A DNA stretch of 64,000 nt. Origin: Conexibacter woesei DSM 14684. Lineage in GTDB: Bacteria > Actinomycetota > Thermoleophilia > Solirubrobacterales > Solirubrobacteraceae. Both the position numbers and the translations under genes were made by a program. Every line of letters begins with the position of its first letter. Within the stretch, counting starts at the first letter, position 1. The notes under the pieces are model-generated. The model was given only the letters and a program-made list of their open reading frames with translations, was not told the origin of the DNA and made no database searches. This document shows, piece after piece, positions 33,343 to 42,122 of the stretch. Location of the stretch: the NCBI RefSeq assembly GCF_000025265.1, contig NC_013739.1:2418001-2482000 (forward strand), read 5' to 3'.

Positions 33343-36093
33343 TCAGCCGGTGACTCTCGGAGCGGGTCGTCTCGGCCGCACGACCGCTCTCGCATGCGCC
33401 GGTCTGACTCTCTGTGCGACGGCGCGTGCGCGGTTGATCAGGAGCCCGATCAGGACTCTTCTGCGCAGCTGGGTGAGGACGTGGAACTTGCGCGCGTGGC
33501 CGCTCGGGAGGCTCGCGAGTCTCCAGCAGACCTGGCGTGCTCTGGGGAATCTTCTTGCGAGTCTGGTCGCGCCGAGGACGGTGAGCAGCCGGGGGAGGTT
33601 GTCGCACAGCCGCAGGCGGTTGACGGTCTCGGGGCCGGCGTTGCGCAGGACCATGCCGAACTGGAGTCTTCTCAGGGAGACTCTGCCGCCCGAGCGTCTG
33701 ACGAGGTACTTGACGAGCACCATCGGCGTGTTCGGCGACGGCTCTGCGCCGGCGTAGGTCGGCTGCGGCGGCGCGGGCGGAGCGAGCGGCGGCGGGACCG
33801 GCGGCTGCGGCTCCTCGGGCGGAGGCGGAGGCGGTGGTGGTGGCGGAGGCGGAGGCGGCGGTCTTCTGGCTCTCGTGAAGCCGAAGTCGTAGGAGTGGTC
33901 GTTGCGGCCGACCTCGTGCGCGCTCACCGACGCGACGGAGCGGCCGTCCTGCTCGCGTCCGTTGGAGTCGGTGCGGCGGTCGTCGCCGGCGAACGCCTGC
34001 GTCACGACCCAGCCGTCGAGTGACGGCTGCGCGAGCGGGACGCGGACGCTGTATCTCGTGTCGGGCGCGATCGCGAAGACGTACTCGCCTCTGGAGTCGG
34101 TCGTGGTGTTGTCGATCACGACGCCGTTCTCGTCGAGCAGCTCGACGACGGTGTCGACGACCGGGTCCTCGTCGGTGTCCTGGATCCCGTCGGCGTCGAC
34201 GTCGTACCAGAGGCGGTTGCCGATCTGGACCGGTGCGCGGCCGCTGTAGGCGTCGAGGTCGCCGAGGCCGTTCGCCTTCGAGAACCCGCCGGCCGAGCCG
34301 ACGGTGGTGACGACGTTCTGGAACCGGCGCGTCTTGCCGCCGTTCGCGTTGTCGTACCAGAGCAGGCCGTTGTCTCTGATGTCGATCGCGTCGATCTGCG
34401 TCGTCAGCACGTCGCTGAAGCCCGGGATCTGCAGCAGACCGCCCTGTTCGTTGGTCGGTCCGGCATCGAAGCCGTGGCCCGGCTGCGGGTCGTAGAAGTA
34501 GCCGCCGCCGGGCCCTATCGGCCCGTACCCACCGCTGGAGACGGGGATGAGCCCGAAGCCGGTGCGCCCGCCGACGACGCCTCTGGACTCGAGCGTGAAG
34601 CCGCCGGAGCCGTTGGGCGCGGCGCGCAGCAGGTCGCCCTGGGCGACGACCGACTGGTGCGGGCCGGAGCCCTCGCCGGGGACGGCCTGGCCGGACATGT
34701 CGCCCATCAGGTCGCGGAAGGAGAGCAGCATCGAGCCGTCGGAGTCGAAGCCGATCGCGGCGAGCTGTGGGTAGGACTCGTCGTAGACGAGCACCGGCCC
34801 GCTGGTCGACGCGCGCGTTCCGCGGCTGTCGTCCGGCGGCGACTGGAAGCCTCTGTCGGTGATCGTCGCCGCGGTCGGCCACGGCCGCCAGTTGCTCGTG
34901 TTGTCGTGGTTGACCGGCGCGCGGTTCACGCGGTCGTAGCCCAGCGACACGATCTGGGCGATGTCGAACGTCGGGCTGCCCTCGGGATCGCTGACGCGCA
35001 GCACGACGGCGGCCAGCTGAGTCGGGTCCTGCGACGTCTCCGCCGAGCAGACTCCGCCGACGTACATCGCGCCGCTGCCGCGCTCGAAGCCGATCGAGAA
35101 CGGCCGCCAGTCGCCGCCGGGGCAGCCCGGGTCGGGGATCTCCGTGACGGCCGCCGGTGTGACCGGAGGCACGCCGCCAAGCGGGAGCCGGTAGAGGCTC
35201 TTGTCGGCCAGGTTGACCGCGTAGACGTTTCTGTCGGCCGGGTCGACCTTGATCGATCCGAGCCCGGCCCGCCCGACGAGATCCCACGATCTGTCGAGGT
35301 CGGTCGTGAACCACTGGTTCGTGACCGTGCTCGTCGGGTGGCCGTCGGTTCCGGCCGGGAGTCTCGCCCACGGCAGGACGCCGCCGCCCTGCGTCACGCG
35401 GAAGATCGCGCCGGGACCGTCCGCGGTCAGGCCGGAGAAGCGCTTGTAGAACGCGCCGGCGTAGAGGTTGCCCGTGCTCTGGTCGACGCCGATGCCGAAG
35501 ACCGAGCCGACCTGCCCGAAGCTCGCCAGCACCCGTCTGCTCGGCTCGGCGGCGAACGTGCCGTTCGTCAGCGGATTGGTGAAGTAGTCGATCCCGCGGA
35601 TCGCGTCGGAGCCTGCACGCACGCCGGACACCGGTCCGGGCGACTGCGTCGGCCAGAACACCGTCGGATCGTCGAACGACCACTCGCGCGGCCGGTGCAC
35701 GCCGAAGTTCGCGCCTCTCACCGGCGCGGAGGCGTCAACGAACTGCTCGTCGGAGCGCAGGCCGTTGAGCTGCCGCGTCGGCCACCACGGCTGCGGGACG
35801 GTCAGGTCGAGACGGACGTTCGCGTTCGGCGCGGTGAGTCTGTAGGTGCCGTCCGCGGCCGTCGTCGCCGTCGCGACGACGTTCGACGCGCCCCGCACCG
35901 CTCTCACGGTGAACCCGCCGACGCCCACGTCCACCGCACCGGATCTCGGGTCCGTGTCGCGGATCCCGTTGGTGTTGTAGTCGTGGAAGACCGACCCAGA
36001 GATCTCCGCGGCTGATGCTCCCGAAGCGATCGACAGAGCGAGGACGACGCCGATCCCGATCGCACGCGGAACACGTGCGAGCTTCCCCTTCAT
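33343..36093 (-). CDS. Large secreted protein with SdrD-B-like and DUF11-like domains (copy B)
   Basis: About 916 residues, paralogue of the gene at 30414 in the same orientation and 121 bp away; domain order is the same and long blocks are nearly identical. Signal peptide MKGKLARVPRAIGIG... is cleaved near ASA-A (residue 28). N-terminal SdrD-B-like domain has DYNTNGIRDTD; the second has DVDADGIQDTDED. The linker carries 15 consecutive prolines coded by mixed codons. The last 138 residues repeat the DUF11-like domain with two conserved Cys (LCDNLP and VCW). Start ATG 36093 gives a standard signal peptide. No anchor motif is seen. Role unknown. Confidence 0.75.
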   Translation of the reverse strand: MKGKLARVPRAIGIGVVLALSIASGASAAEISGSVFHDYNTNGIRDTDPRSGAVDVGVGGFTVRAVRGASNVVATATTAADGTYRLTAPNANVRLDLTVPQPWWPTRQLNGLRSDEQFVDASAPVRGANFGVHRPREWSFDDPTVFWPTQSPGPVSGVRAGSDAIRGIDYFTNPLTNGTFAAEPSRRVLASFGQVGSVFGIGVDQSTGNLYAGAFYKRFSGLTADGPGAIFRVTQGGGVLPWARLPAGTDGHPTSTVTNQWFTTDLDRSWDLVGRAGLGSIKVDPADRNVYAVNLADKSLYRLPLGGVPPVTPAAVTEIPDPGCPGGDWRPFSIGFERGSGAMYVGGVCSAETSQDPTQLAAVVLRVSDPEGSPTFDIAQIVSLGYDRVNRAPVNHDNTSNWRPWPTAATITDRGFQSPPDDSRGTRASTSGPVLVYDESYPQLAAIGFDSDGSMLLSFRDLMGDMSGQAVPGEGSGPHQSVVAQGDLLRAAPNGSGGFTLESRGVVGGRTGFGLIPVSSGGYGPIGPGGGYFYDPQPGHGFDAGPTNEQGGLLQIPGFSDVLTTQIDAIDIRDNGLLWYDNANGGKTRRFQNVVTTVGSAGGFSKANGLGDLDAYSGRAPVQIGNRLWYDVDADGIQDTDEDPVVDTVVELLDENGVVIDNTTTDSRGEYVFAIAPDTRYSVRVPLAQPSLDGWVVTQAFAGDDRRTDSNGREQDGRSVASVSAHEVGRNDHSYDFGFTRARRPPPPPPPPPPPPPPPEEPQPPVPPPLAPPAPPQPTYAGAEPSPNTPMVLVKYLVRRSGGRVSLRRLQFGMVLRNAGPETVNRLRLCDNLPRLLTVLGATRLARRFPRARQVCWRLASLPSGHARKFHVLTQLRRRVLIGLLINRARAVAQRVRPAHARAVVRPRRPAPRVTG

Positions 36094-36266
36094 GGAGCGA
36101 TGGTCGGCCGAACGCCTCCGAAGTGAAACCAAAAGACCGAGAGTCGGCACGGAGCCGATCGACCGGCGTGGCCGCCTCGTCGCGCCCCAGCCGGTGGTCG
36201 TCGTGCGTCGAGACGGCGACAGGCTGTGGCTTGGCGCGGCTCCGCGTCCCGGCGAGCATGCGCCCC

Positions 36267-37541
36267 ATGCCTTCCAGCGATCGACTCGTGGAGCGCCTGT
36301 CGGCCGCGGTCGAGCAGCGCCGCGACGAGCTGATCGCGTTCGCGGCTCAGCTCGTGCAGGCGCCGAGCGTGACCGGGGAGGAGGCGCTCGCCCAGCGGCT
36401 CGTTTCGGCGGCCGCGCGCGACGCCGGGCTCGACGTCGCCGAGCTGGCGGTCGACCCGGCGAGGGTCGCGCCGCGGCTCGCGAGCGCCGCGCGCGAGAGC
36501 TTCGCCACGCGCGGCAACGTCCACGCGGTGCGCCGCGGCCGCGGCGGCGGCCGCTCGCTGCTGCTCAACGGGCACGTCGACGTCGTCCCGGCCGGCGACC
36601 CGGCGCGCTGGACGCGCCCGCCGTTCGCCGGCGTCGTCGAGGACGGCCGCCTGTGGGGGCGCGGCGCCTGCGACATGAAGGCGGGGGTCGCCGCGTCGCT
36701 GTTCGCGATCCGCGCCGTCCACGACGCCGGCGTCGCGCTGGCCGGCGACGTGGCGCTGCTGACGACGGTCGGCGAGGAGACGGGCGGCGCTGGCGCGATC
36801 GCGTGGGCGCTCGACAACGCGGGCGCGGTCGACGGCGTGATCGTCGCGGAGCCGACGCGCGCGCGGATCGCCCCGGCGCACACCGGCGCGCAGTTCTTCC
36901 GCGTCACGCTCACCGGGCGCGCCGCCCACGCCTGCATGCGCGAGACGGGCGTCAGCGCGATCGAGCAGTTCGTCTCGCTGCACACGGCGCTGCTCGCCTA
37001 CGAGGAGGAGCGCAACGCCGCCTTCGGCCATCCGCTCTACGCGGGCCTGCCGACGCGCCCGCTGCCGACGAACGTCGGCGTCGTGCGCGGCGGCGAGTGG
37101 CCGGTGACGGTGCCCGAGTCGCTCGCCTTCGAGGGGCGCATCGGGACGGCGCCGGGGGAGGACTCTGCGACCGCACGCGCGGGCTTCGAGGAGCGGCTGC
37201 GCCGCTGGACCCAGGCCGACGCGTGGGCGTCGCTGCATCCGCCCGTCGTCGAGTGGCTCGCCGACTTCGCCGGCTCCGAGACGCCTGCCGAGCACCCGCT
37301 CGTGACGACGCTCTCCTCGGCCTGCGAGGCCGCGCTCGGCCGCGCTCCGATCGTCGAGGGGATGACCTACGGCACCGACATGGCCCACTTCGTGCGTCTC
37401 GCCGGGCTGCCGTGCGTGCTGTTCGGCCCCGGCGACGTGCGCGCCGCGCACTTCACCGACGAGCACGTCGAGCTGGAGCAGGTCGTCGAGGTCACGAAGG
37501 CGCTTGCGAGCGCCGTCGTCGCGTGGTGCGGCGCGGTCTGA
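36267..37541 (+). CDS. M20-family metallopeptidase (ArgE/DapE/carboxypeptidase G2-like)
   Basis: 424 residues, cytoplasmic. Zinc ligands and catalytic residues are visible: H103 and D105 in LNGHVDVVP, D136 in GRGACDMKAG, catalytic E170 with ligand E171 in TVGEETGG, and a C-terminal His in FTDEHVELEQ. The dimerisation domain carries GRAAHACM. It hydrolyses an N-acyl or peptide bond of an amino-acid derivative. ATG 36258 is an alternative start three codons upstream. It runs convergent with the LacI gene and their 3' ends overlap by 50 bp. Could deacylate or cleave ligand brought in by the importer at 38779-43938. Confidence 0.9.
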   Translation: MPSSDRLVERLSAAVEQRRDELIAFAAQLVQAPSVTGEEALAQRLVSAAARDAGLDVAELAVDPARVAPRLASAARESFATRGNVHAVRRGRGGGRSLLLNGHVDVVPAGDPARWTRPPFAGVVEDGRLWGRGACDMKAGVAASLFAIRAVHDAGVALAGDVALLTTVGEETGGAGAIAWALDNAGAVDGVIVAEPTRARIAPAHTGAQFFRVTLTGRAAHACMRETGVSAIEQFVSLHTALLAYEEERNAAFGHPLYAGLPTRPLPTNVGVVRGGEWPVTVPESLAFEGRIGTAPGEDSATARAGFEERLRRWTQADAWASLHPPVVEWLADFAGSETPAEHPLVTTLSSACEAALGRAPIVEGMTYGTDMAHFVRLAGLPCVLFGPGDVRAAHFTDEHVELEQVVEVTKALASAVVAWCGAV

Positions 37542-38565
37542 GCGGCGGGACGCTGCTCGTGCGCACGACGAGGTCGGCCGGGACCGTGCGCGGCGCCTGC
37601 GGCTCCTCGTCGCCCGCGAGGCGCGCGAGCAGCAGCTCGATCGCGGCGCGGCCGCGCCGGTCGGAGTGCAGGTCGAGCGCCGTGATCGCCGGCTCGCCGT
37701 AGCGCGTCTCGGGGCTGTCGATCCCGCTCACCAGCAGCACGTCCCGCGGGACCTCCAGACCCAGCTCGCGTGCCGCCTGCACGACCGCGCCGGCGTGGCC
37801 CTCGGCGAGCACGACGATCGCGTCGGGGCGGTCCGGCAGCGTCAGCAGCTCGCGCGCTCTCGCCTTCGCGCTGCCGACGAGGTCGCTGAAGCTCGCGCGC
37901 GCGACGAGCGGCTCGGCCGCGTGCTCGGCGCACCAGTCGCAGTAGGCGTCGACGGAGTCGACCATCCAGCCCCAGTCGCAGATCGCGGCGAGCAGCGCGA
38001 TCCGTCTGGCGCCGGCGTCGTGCAGGTGGTCGAGCATCCGCAGCGTGTCGCCGCGGTTGTCGCTGGCGACGTACCAGCGCTGCTCCGGGCGGCCGGGGTC
38101 GCGCTCGATCGTCACGACCTCGACGCCGAGGTCGTCGAACAGGTCGATCCGCGGGTCGCGCTCCGCCGGGTCGCAGATCACGACGCCGTCGACGTCGAGC
38201 TGGCGCAGCAGCGCCGTTCTCTCGACGCTCGGCGTCAGCAGCAGCGCGTGGTCGCGGCCGAACGCGGTGCCGGCGGCGGCGGACGCGAGCAGCATGTAGT
38301 AGCTGAGGCTCAGCATCTCGGTCTCGTCGATGCCGAACATCGGCATCAGCAGCGCGAGCGTGTTGCTGCGGCCGGCGCGCAGCGCCCGCGCGCTGCGGCT
38401 CGCGCGGTAGTCGAGCCGGGCCGCCTCCGCGAGCACCTGCGCGCGCGTCGCCGGGTCGACGCCGTCCTTGCCGTTGATCGCCAACGAGACGGTCTTGGCG
38501 GACACGCCGACGGCGGCGGCGACGTCGCGGATCGTCGTGCGGGCTCTGCCGGCGGGGGAGGACAT
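37492..38565 (-). CDS. LacI-family transcriptional regulator
   Basis: About 357 residues from ATG 38565. The N-terminal helix-turn-helix and hinge read TIRDVAAAVGVSAKTVSLAINGKDGV, followed by the periplasmic-binding-protein-like effector domain (NTLALLMPMFG; DGVVICDPAER; RRIALLA; DAIVVLAEGHAG). It is divergent from the importer genes starting at 38779, with a perfect LacI-type palindrome between them. The long Arg-rich tail after TSSVPP is unusual and overlaps the end of the M20 gene on the other strand. Probably represses itself and the importer. Confidence 0.92.
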   Translation of the reverse strand: MSSPAGRARTTIRDVAAAVGVSAKTVSLAINGKDGVDPATRAQVLAEAARLDYRASRSARALRAGRSNTLALLMPMFGIDETEMLSLSYYMLLASAAAGTAFGRDHALLLTPSVERTALLRQLDVDGVVICDPAERDPRIDLFDDLGVEVVTIERDPGRPEQRWYVASDNRGDTLRMLDHLHDAGARRIALLAAICDWGWMVDSVDAYCDWCAEHAAEPLVARASFSDLVGSAKARARELLTLPDRPDAIVVLAEGHAGAVVQAARELGLEVPRDVLLVSGIDSPETRYGEPAITALDLHSDRRGRAAIELLLARLAGDEEPQAPRTVPADLVVRTSSVPPLRPRRTTRRRRSQAPS

Positions 38566-38572
38566 GGTCTGC

Positions 38573-38601
38573 ACGATAACCAAAGAGCCGGCGATGGTAA
38601 A
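38573..38601 (-). promoter_or_regulatory. Candidate lacI promoter, leaderless
   Basis: On the minus strand, -35 TTTACC (38601-38596), 17-bp spacer and -10 TATCGT (38578-38573). The ATG at 38565 follows 7 nt after the -10 box and has no ribosome site, so the transcript is likely leaderless. The -35 box is the left half of the LacI operator, which gives direct autorepression. Confidence 0.6.
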
Positions 38602-38609
38602 CGTTTACC
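38596..38609. promoter_or_regulatory. Perfect LacI-family operator
   Basis: GGTAAACGTTTACC is a perfect 14-bp palindrome with the central CG typical of LacI/GalR sites. It lies in the divergent region between the LacI gene and the binding-protein gene at 38779. A dimer bound here would block the LacI promoter directly and could also act on the rightward promoter, which I could not locate with confidence. Confidence 0.85.
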
Positions 38610-38778
38610 TGTACAGTCGCCGTGTGTTCGAATCGACAACAGCCTGTCGCCGAACCACCTGCGTCGCGTCGACAGCCCGTAGCTTGCCGGCACCTCTCAG
38701 CGCGGAAAGCATTCGCCTCCCTTCCTGCACCGACGGCGCGCCTCGGGCAGGAGCCAGCATCAGGGAGAGAGGATCCAG

Positions 38779-40335
38779 ATGAGGACTTCCCGCGTCCTGG
38801 CGGCGCTCGCGTGCATCGGCGGTCTCGTCGCCGCCGGCTGTGGCTCCGCCACCACCAACAGCGATCGACCGCTCTCGACGCTGCGCGTCCCGTTCCAGTC
38901 GGACGTCCCCGGCGGGGTCGACCCCGACGTCTTCTACGACGTCGAAGGGCTGCAGATCACCAACTCGGCCTACGAGGGCCTGCTCGGCTACGCCGACGAC
39001 GGCAGACTCGTCGGCGAGCTCGCGACCGATTGGAGAGCGGGCGCCGACGGGCGGACGTACGACTTCACGCTGCGCCCCGGCGTGCGCTTCTCGGACGGGA
39101 CGCCGTTCGACGCGCAGGCGATGAAGGCGAGCTTCGAGCGCCGCAGACAGGTCGACGCCGGCCCCGCCTACATGCTCGCCGACGTCGAGCAGGTGGAGGC
39201 CCTCTCCCCGAGACGTCTGCGCGTGCGCCTGAGCAGACCGAACGCGGCGTTCCTCGACCACCTCGCCAGCCCCTACGGGCCGAAGGCCGTCAGCCCGACC
39301 GCGGTGCAGCGCCACGCCCGCGACGGCGACCTCGCGAAGGGCTGGCTGCAGACGCACACGGCCGGCACGGGCGCGTACGAGCTGACCGAGGCGGTGCCGG
39401 GGCAGCGCTTCGTGATGCGCGCCTCGCCGACGTGGAGACGCAGCAAGCCGACCGTGCGCGAGGTGCAGTTCACCGTCGTCCCGGACGCGGCGACGCAGGT
39501 CACCGAGCTGCGCGGCGGCCAGCTCGACCTCATCACGCACGGCCTCACGACCGCCGACGTGCAGGCGCTGCGCGGGGCCGGCGGCGCGAAGGTGACGACG
39601 CGCCCCTCGACCCTGCGCATGATGCTCTACCTCAACACCGCCGCGGGCACGCTGCGCGACGCTGAGGTGCGGCGCGCGTTCCTGAAGTTCGTCGACCGCG
39701 ACGCGCTCGTCGACACCGTCTACGGGGATCTCGCGCGGGCGAGCGACAGCTTCTACCCGGACGGCACGTCGATCGCGAGAGCGGCGCCGCTCGACGTGCC
39801 GGTCGACCCCGACCAGCTCAGAGCGCTGTCGTCGCGCTTCACGGAGCCGCTCGTGATCGGGGCGGTGCAGGGAGACGGCCCCGCCGCTGGCCAGATCGCC
39901 CAGCTGCTCCAGGGACAGTTGCAGCAGGCAGGCATCAAGGCGACCACACGCGACATCCCGCTCGCGCAGGTGTACGACCTCACGACGCGCCCCTCCGCGC
40001 GCCCGGACGTCCTGATCGTCACCAACGTCCCTGACGACCTCGCGCCCGACAGCTGGTCGCGCGTCTACCTGCGCACCGGCGGCTCGGTCAACTGGCTCTC
40101 CTGCTCGGTGCCGGAGGCCGACCGGCTGATCGACGAGGCGGTCGTCGCTCGCGGCGCCGCCCGTCAGCGAGAGCTCGGCGTCGAGGCGGCCGCGGCGTGG
40201 ATGGAGCACGGCTGCGTGCTGCCGCTCGCCGAGCTGCAGAACGTGACGGTCTCGCGCAAGGGCGTCGAGAACGTGAAGGGCGGCCCGGCACGGCCGTTCG
40301 CGGTCGACGTCGACAAGCTGCGGCAGGCGAGATGA
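38779..40335 (+). CDS. Dipeptide-type ABC substrate-binding lipoprotein (SBP_bac_5)
   Basis: 518 residues. Lipoprotein signal with VAAGC lipobox (Cys22), then a short polar linker and the SBP_bac_5 fold: DVEGLQITNSAYEGLLGY, LRPGVRFSDGTPFDAQ and TAGTGAYELTEAVPGQRF are family blocks. GAGAGAGGA upstream serves ATG 38779. It delivers ligand to the importer encoded directly downstream, whose first gene overlaps by 4 bp. Nine AGA arginine codons. Control by the divergent LacI protein suggests a sugar-linked or glycoside ligand, though the fold is the peptide type. Confidence 0.9.
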   Translation: MRTSRVLAALACIGGLVAAGCGSATTNSDRPLSTLRVPFQSDVPGGVDPDVFYDVEGLQITNSAYEGLLGYADDGRLVGELATDWRAGADGRTYDFTLRPGVRFSDGTPFDAQAMKASFERRRQVDAGPAYMLADVEQVEALSPRRLRVRLSRPNAAFLDHLASPYGPKAVSPTAVQRHARDGDLAKGWLQTHTAGTGAYELTEAVPGQRFVMRASPTWRRSKPTVREVQFTVVPDAATQVTELRGGQLDLITHGLTTADVQALRGAGGAKVTTRPSTLRMMLYLNTAAGTLRDAEVRRAFLKFVDRDALVDTVYGDLARASDSFYPDGTSIARAAPLDVPVDPDQLRALSSRFTEPLVIGAVQGDGPAAGQIAQLLQGQLQQAGIKATTRDIPLAQVYDLTTRPSARPDVLIVTNVPDDLAPDSWSRVYLRTGGSVNWLSCSVPEADRLIDEAVVARGAARQRELGVEAAAAWMEHGCVLPLAELQNVTVSRKGVENVKGGPARPFAVDVDKLRQAR

Positions 40336-42122
40336 CGGCGGCAGCCGCCAACCCCTGCGCGTCCGTCCGCGACCTGCACGTCACGCTCACGCGCCGCGGA
40401 CGCGACGTCCGCGCGCTGCGCGGCGTCGACCTCGAGATCGCGCCGGGCGAGGTCGTCGCGCTCGTCGGCGAGTCCGGGTCGGGCAAGTCGGTGCTCGGGC
40501 TGGCGCTGCTCGGCCTGCTGCCGGCCGCCGCCCGGCCGCGCGCGACCGGGAGCGTGATCGTCCGCGACTTCGACATGCTCGGCCCCGAGCCGCAGCGCCG
40601 CCGTGCGCGGCGCTCGGCACTCGGCGCCGTCTTCCAGGACCCGTCGTCGGGCCTCGACCCGACGATGACGATAGGGCGCCAGCTGCGCGAGGCGGTCGGC
40701 GACGCGGGCGCCGACCCGGCCGAGCTGCTGGAACGGGTCGGCCTCGACGCGCGCACGCAGGTCAAGCGCTTCCCGCATCAGCTCAGCGGCGGGCAGCGCC
40801 AGCGCGTGATGTTCGCGCTCGCGATCGCGCGCGGCCCGGCGCTCGTGATCGCCGACGAGCCGACGACCGCGCTCGACGTGACGGTGCAGGCGCACGTCCT
40901 CGACCTCGTCGGGACGCTGCGCGACGAGCTCGGCTGCTCGTTCCTCTTCATCACGCACGACCTCGGCGTCGCGGCGCGGATCGCCGACCGCGCGGTCGTC
41001 CTCTACGCCGGGCGGCACGCTGAGTCGGCGCCGACGCGGCAGCTCGTCGCGCAGCCGCGTCACCCGTACACGCGGGGGCTGCTGGCCTCGCGGATCGAGC
41101 CCGACGCGACCGTCGCGACGCCGCTGCGCCCGATGGGCGGCGGGCTGCCCGACCCGACCGCGCCGCCGCCCGGCTGCGCGTTCGCGAGCCGCTGCCCGAG
41201 CCAGGTCGAGGCCTGCCTGACCGTCCTGCCGCAGCCGCAGCCGGTCGGCGAGGGTCGCCTCGTCGCGTGCCTGCGCGCCGACGAGCGGCAGGCGCTCGCG
41301 GACCCGGCGCCGCTGCCGCCGCACGAGCCGCGGCCGCGCACGGACGAGCACGTGCTGCGGCTCGTCGGCGTCGCGAAGCAGTTCGCCGGCGCCCGCCGCC
41401 TGCTCGGCACGGCCGCCGCCGTCCGCGCGCTCGAGCCGACGTCGCTCGACGTGCGGCGCGGCGAGGCGGTCGCGATCGTCGGCGAGAGCGGCTCCGGCAA
41501 GTCGACGCTCGTGCGGATCGCCGCCGGCCTCGAACGGCCGGACGCCGGCAGCGTCGAACGGGAAGGGTCGGTCCAGATGGTCTTCCAGGACGCCGGCGGC
41601 TCGCTGACGCCGTGGGCGACCGTCGGCCAGCTCTTGGCCGAGCGCGCGCGCCGCGGCGGCGTGCCGTCCGGCGAGGTCGCCGGCCGCACGCGCACGGCGC
41701 TGACGCGCGTCGGCCTCTCGCCCGACGTGCTCGACCAGCGCGCCGGCGAGCTGTCGGGCGGCCAGCGCCAGCGCGTCGCGCTCGCGCGCGCGGTGCTCGT
41801 GCCGCCCGCGACGCTGCTGTGCGACGAGCCGACGAGCGCGCTCGACGTCTCGCTCGTGGCGACGGTCCTCCAGCTGCTGCGCGCCGTGCGCGATGAGCTG
41901 GGGATGGCGATCGTGCTCGTGACGCACGACCTCGCGGTCGCCGCGGCGATGGCCAACCGCGTCGTCGTGATGCGGTCGGGCAGGGTCGTCGAGCAGGGCG
42001 ACGCGCGCGACGTGCTGCGCCGCCCGCAGCACGAGTACACGCGCACGCTGCTCGCGGCCGTGCCGACGCTCGCGGCGGCGGGAACCGGCAGCGGCGGCGT
42101 GTCGCTGGAGGCGAGCGCATGA
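40332..42122 (+). CDS. Fused double ATPase of a dipeptide-type ABC importer (DppD-DppF-like)
   Basis: 596 residues with two complete ATPase domains in one chain. Domain 1 (about 10-320): GESGSGKSV, VFQDPSSGLDP, LSGGQRQRVM, ADEPTTALDV, then a DppD-type Cys-containing tail (CAFASRCPSQVEAC). Domain 2 (about 335-596): GESGSGKST, VFQDAGGSLTPW, LSGGQRQRVA, CDEPTSALDV. Both look active. Fusions of this type occur in other bacteria (for example GsiA, YejF). It energises the permeases at 42119 and 42952. Confidence 0.93.
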   Translation: MTAAAANPCASVRDLHVTLTRRGRDVRALRGVDLEIAPGEVVALVGESGSGKSVLGLALLGLLPAAARPRATGSVIVRDFDMLGPEPQRRRARRSALGAVFQDPSSGLDPTMTIGRQLREAVGDAGADPAELLERVGLDARTQVKRFPHQLSGGQRQRVMFALAIARGPALVIADEPTTALDVTVQAHVLDLVGTLRDELGCSFLFITHDLGVAARIADRAVVLYAGRHAESAPTRQLVAQPRHPYTRGLLASRIEPDATVATPLRPMGGGLPDPTAPPPGCAFASRCPSQVEACLTVLPQPQPVGEGRLVACLRADERQALADPAPLPPHEPRPRTDEHVLRLVGVAKQFAGARRLLGTAAAVRALEPTSLDVRRGEAVAIVGESGSGKSTLVRIAAGLERPDAGSVEREGSVQMVFQDAGGSLTPWATVGQLLAERARRGGVPSGEVAGRTRTALTRVGLSPDVLDQRAGELSGGQRQRVALARAVLVPPATLLCDEPTSALDVSLVATVLQLLRAVRDELGMAIVLVTHDLAVAAAMANRVVVMRSGRVVEQGDARDVLRRPQHEYTRTLLAAVPTLAAAGTGSGGVSLEASA

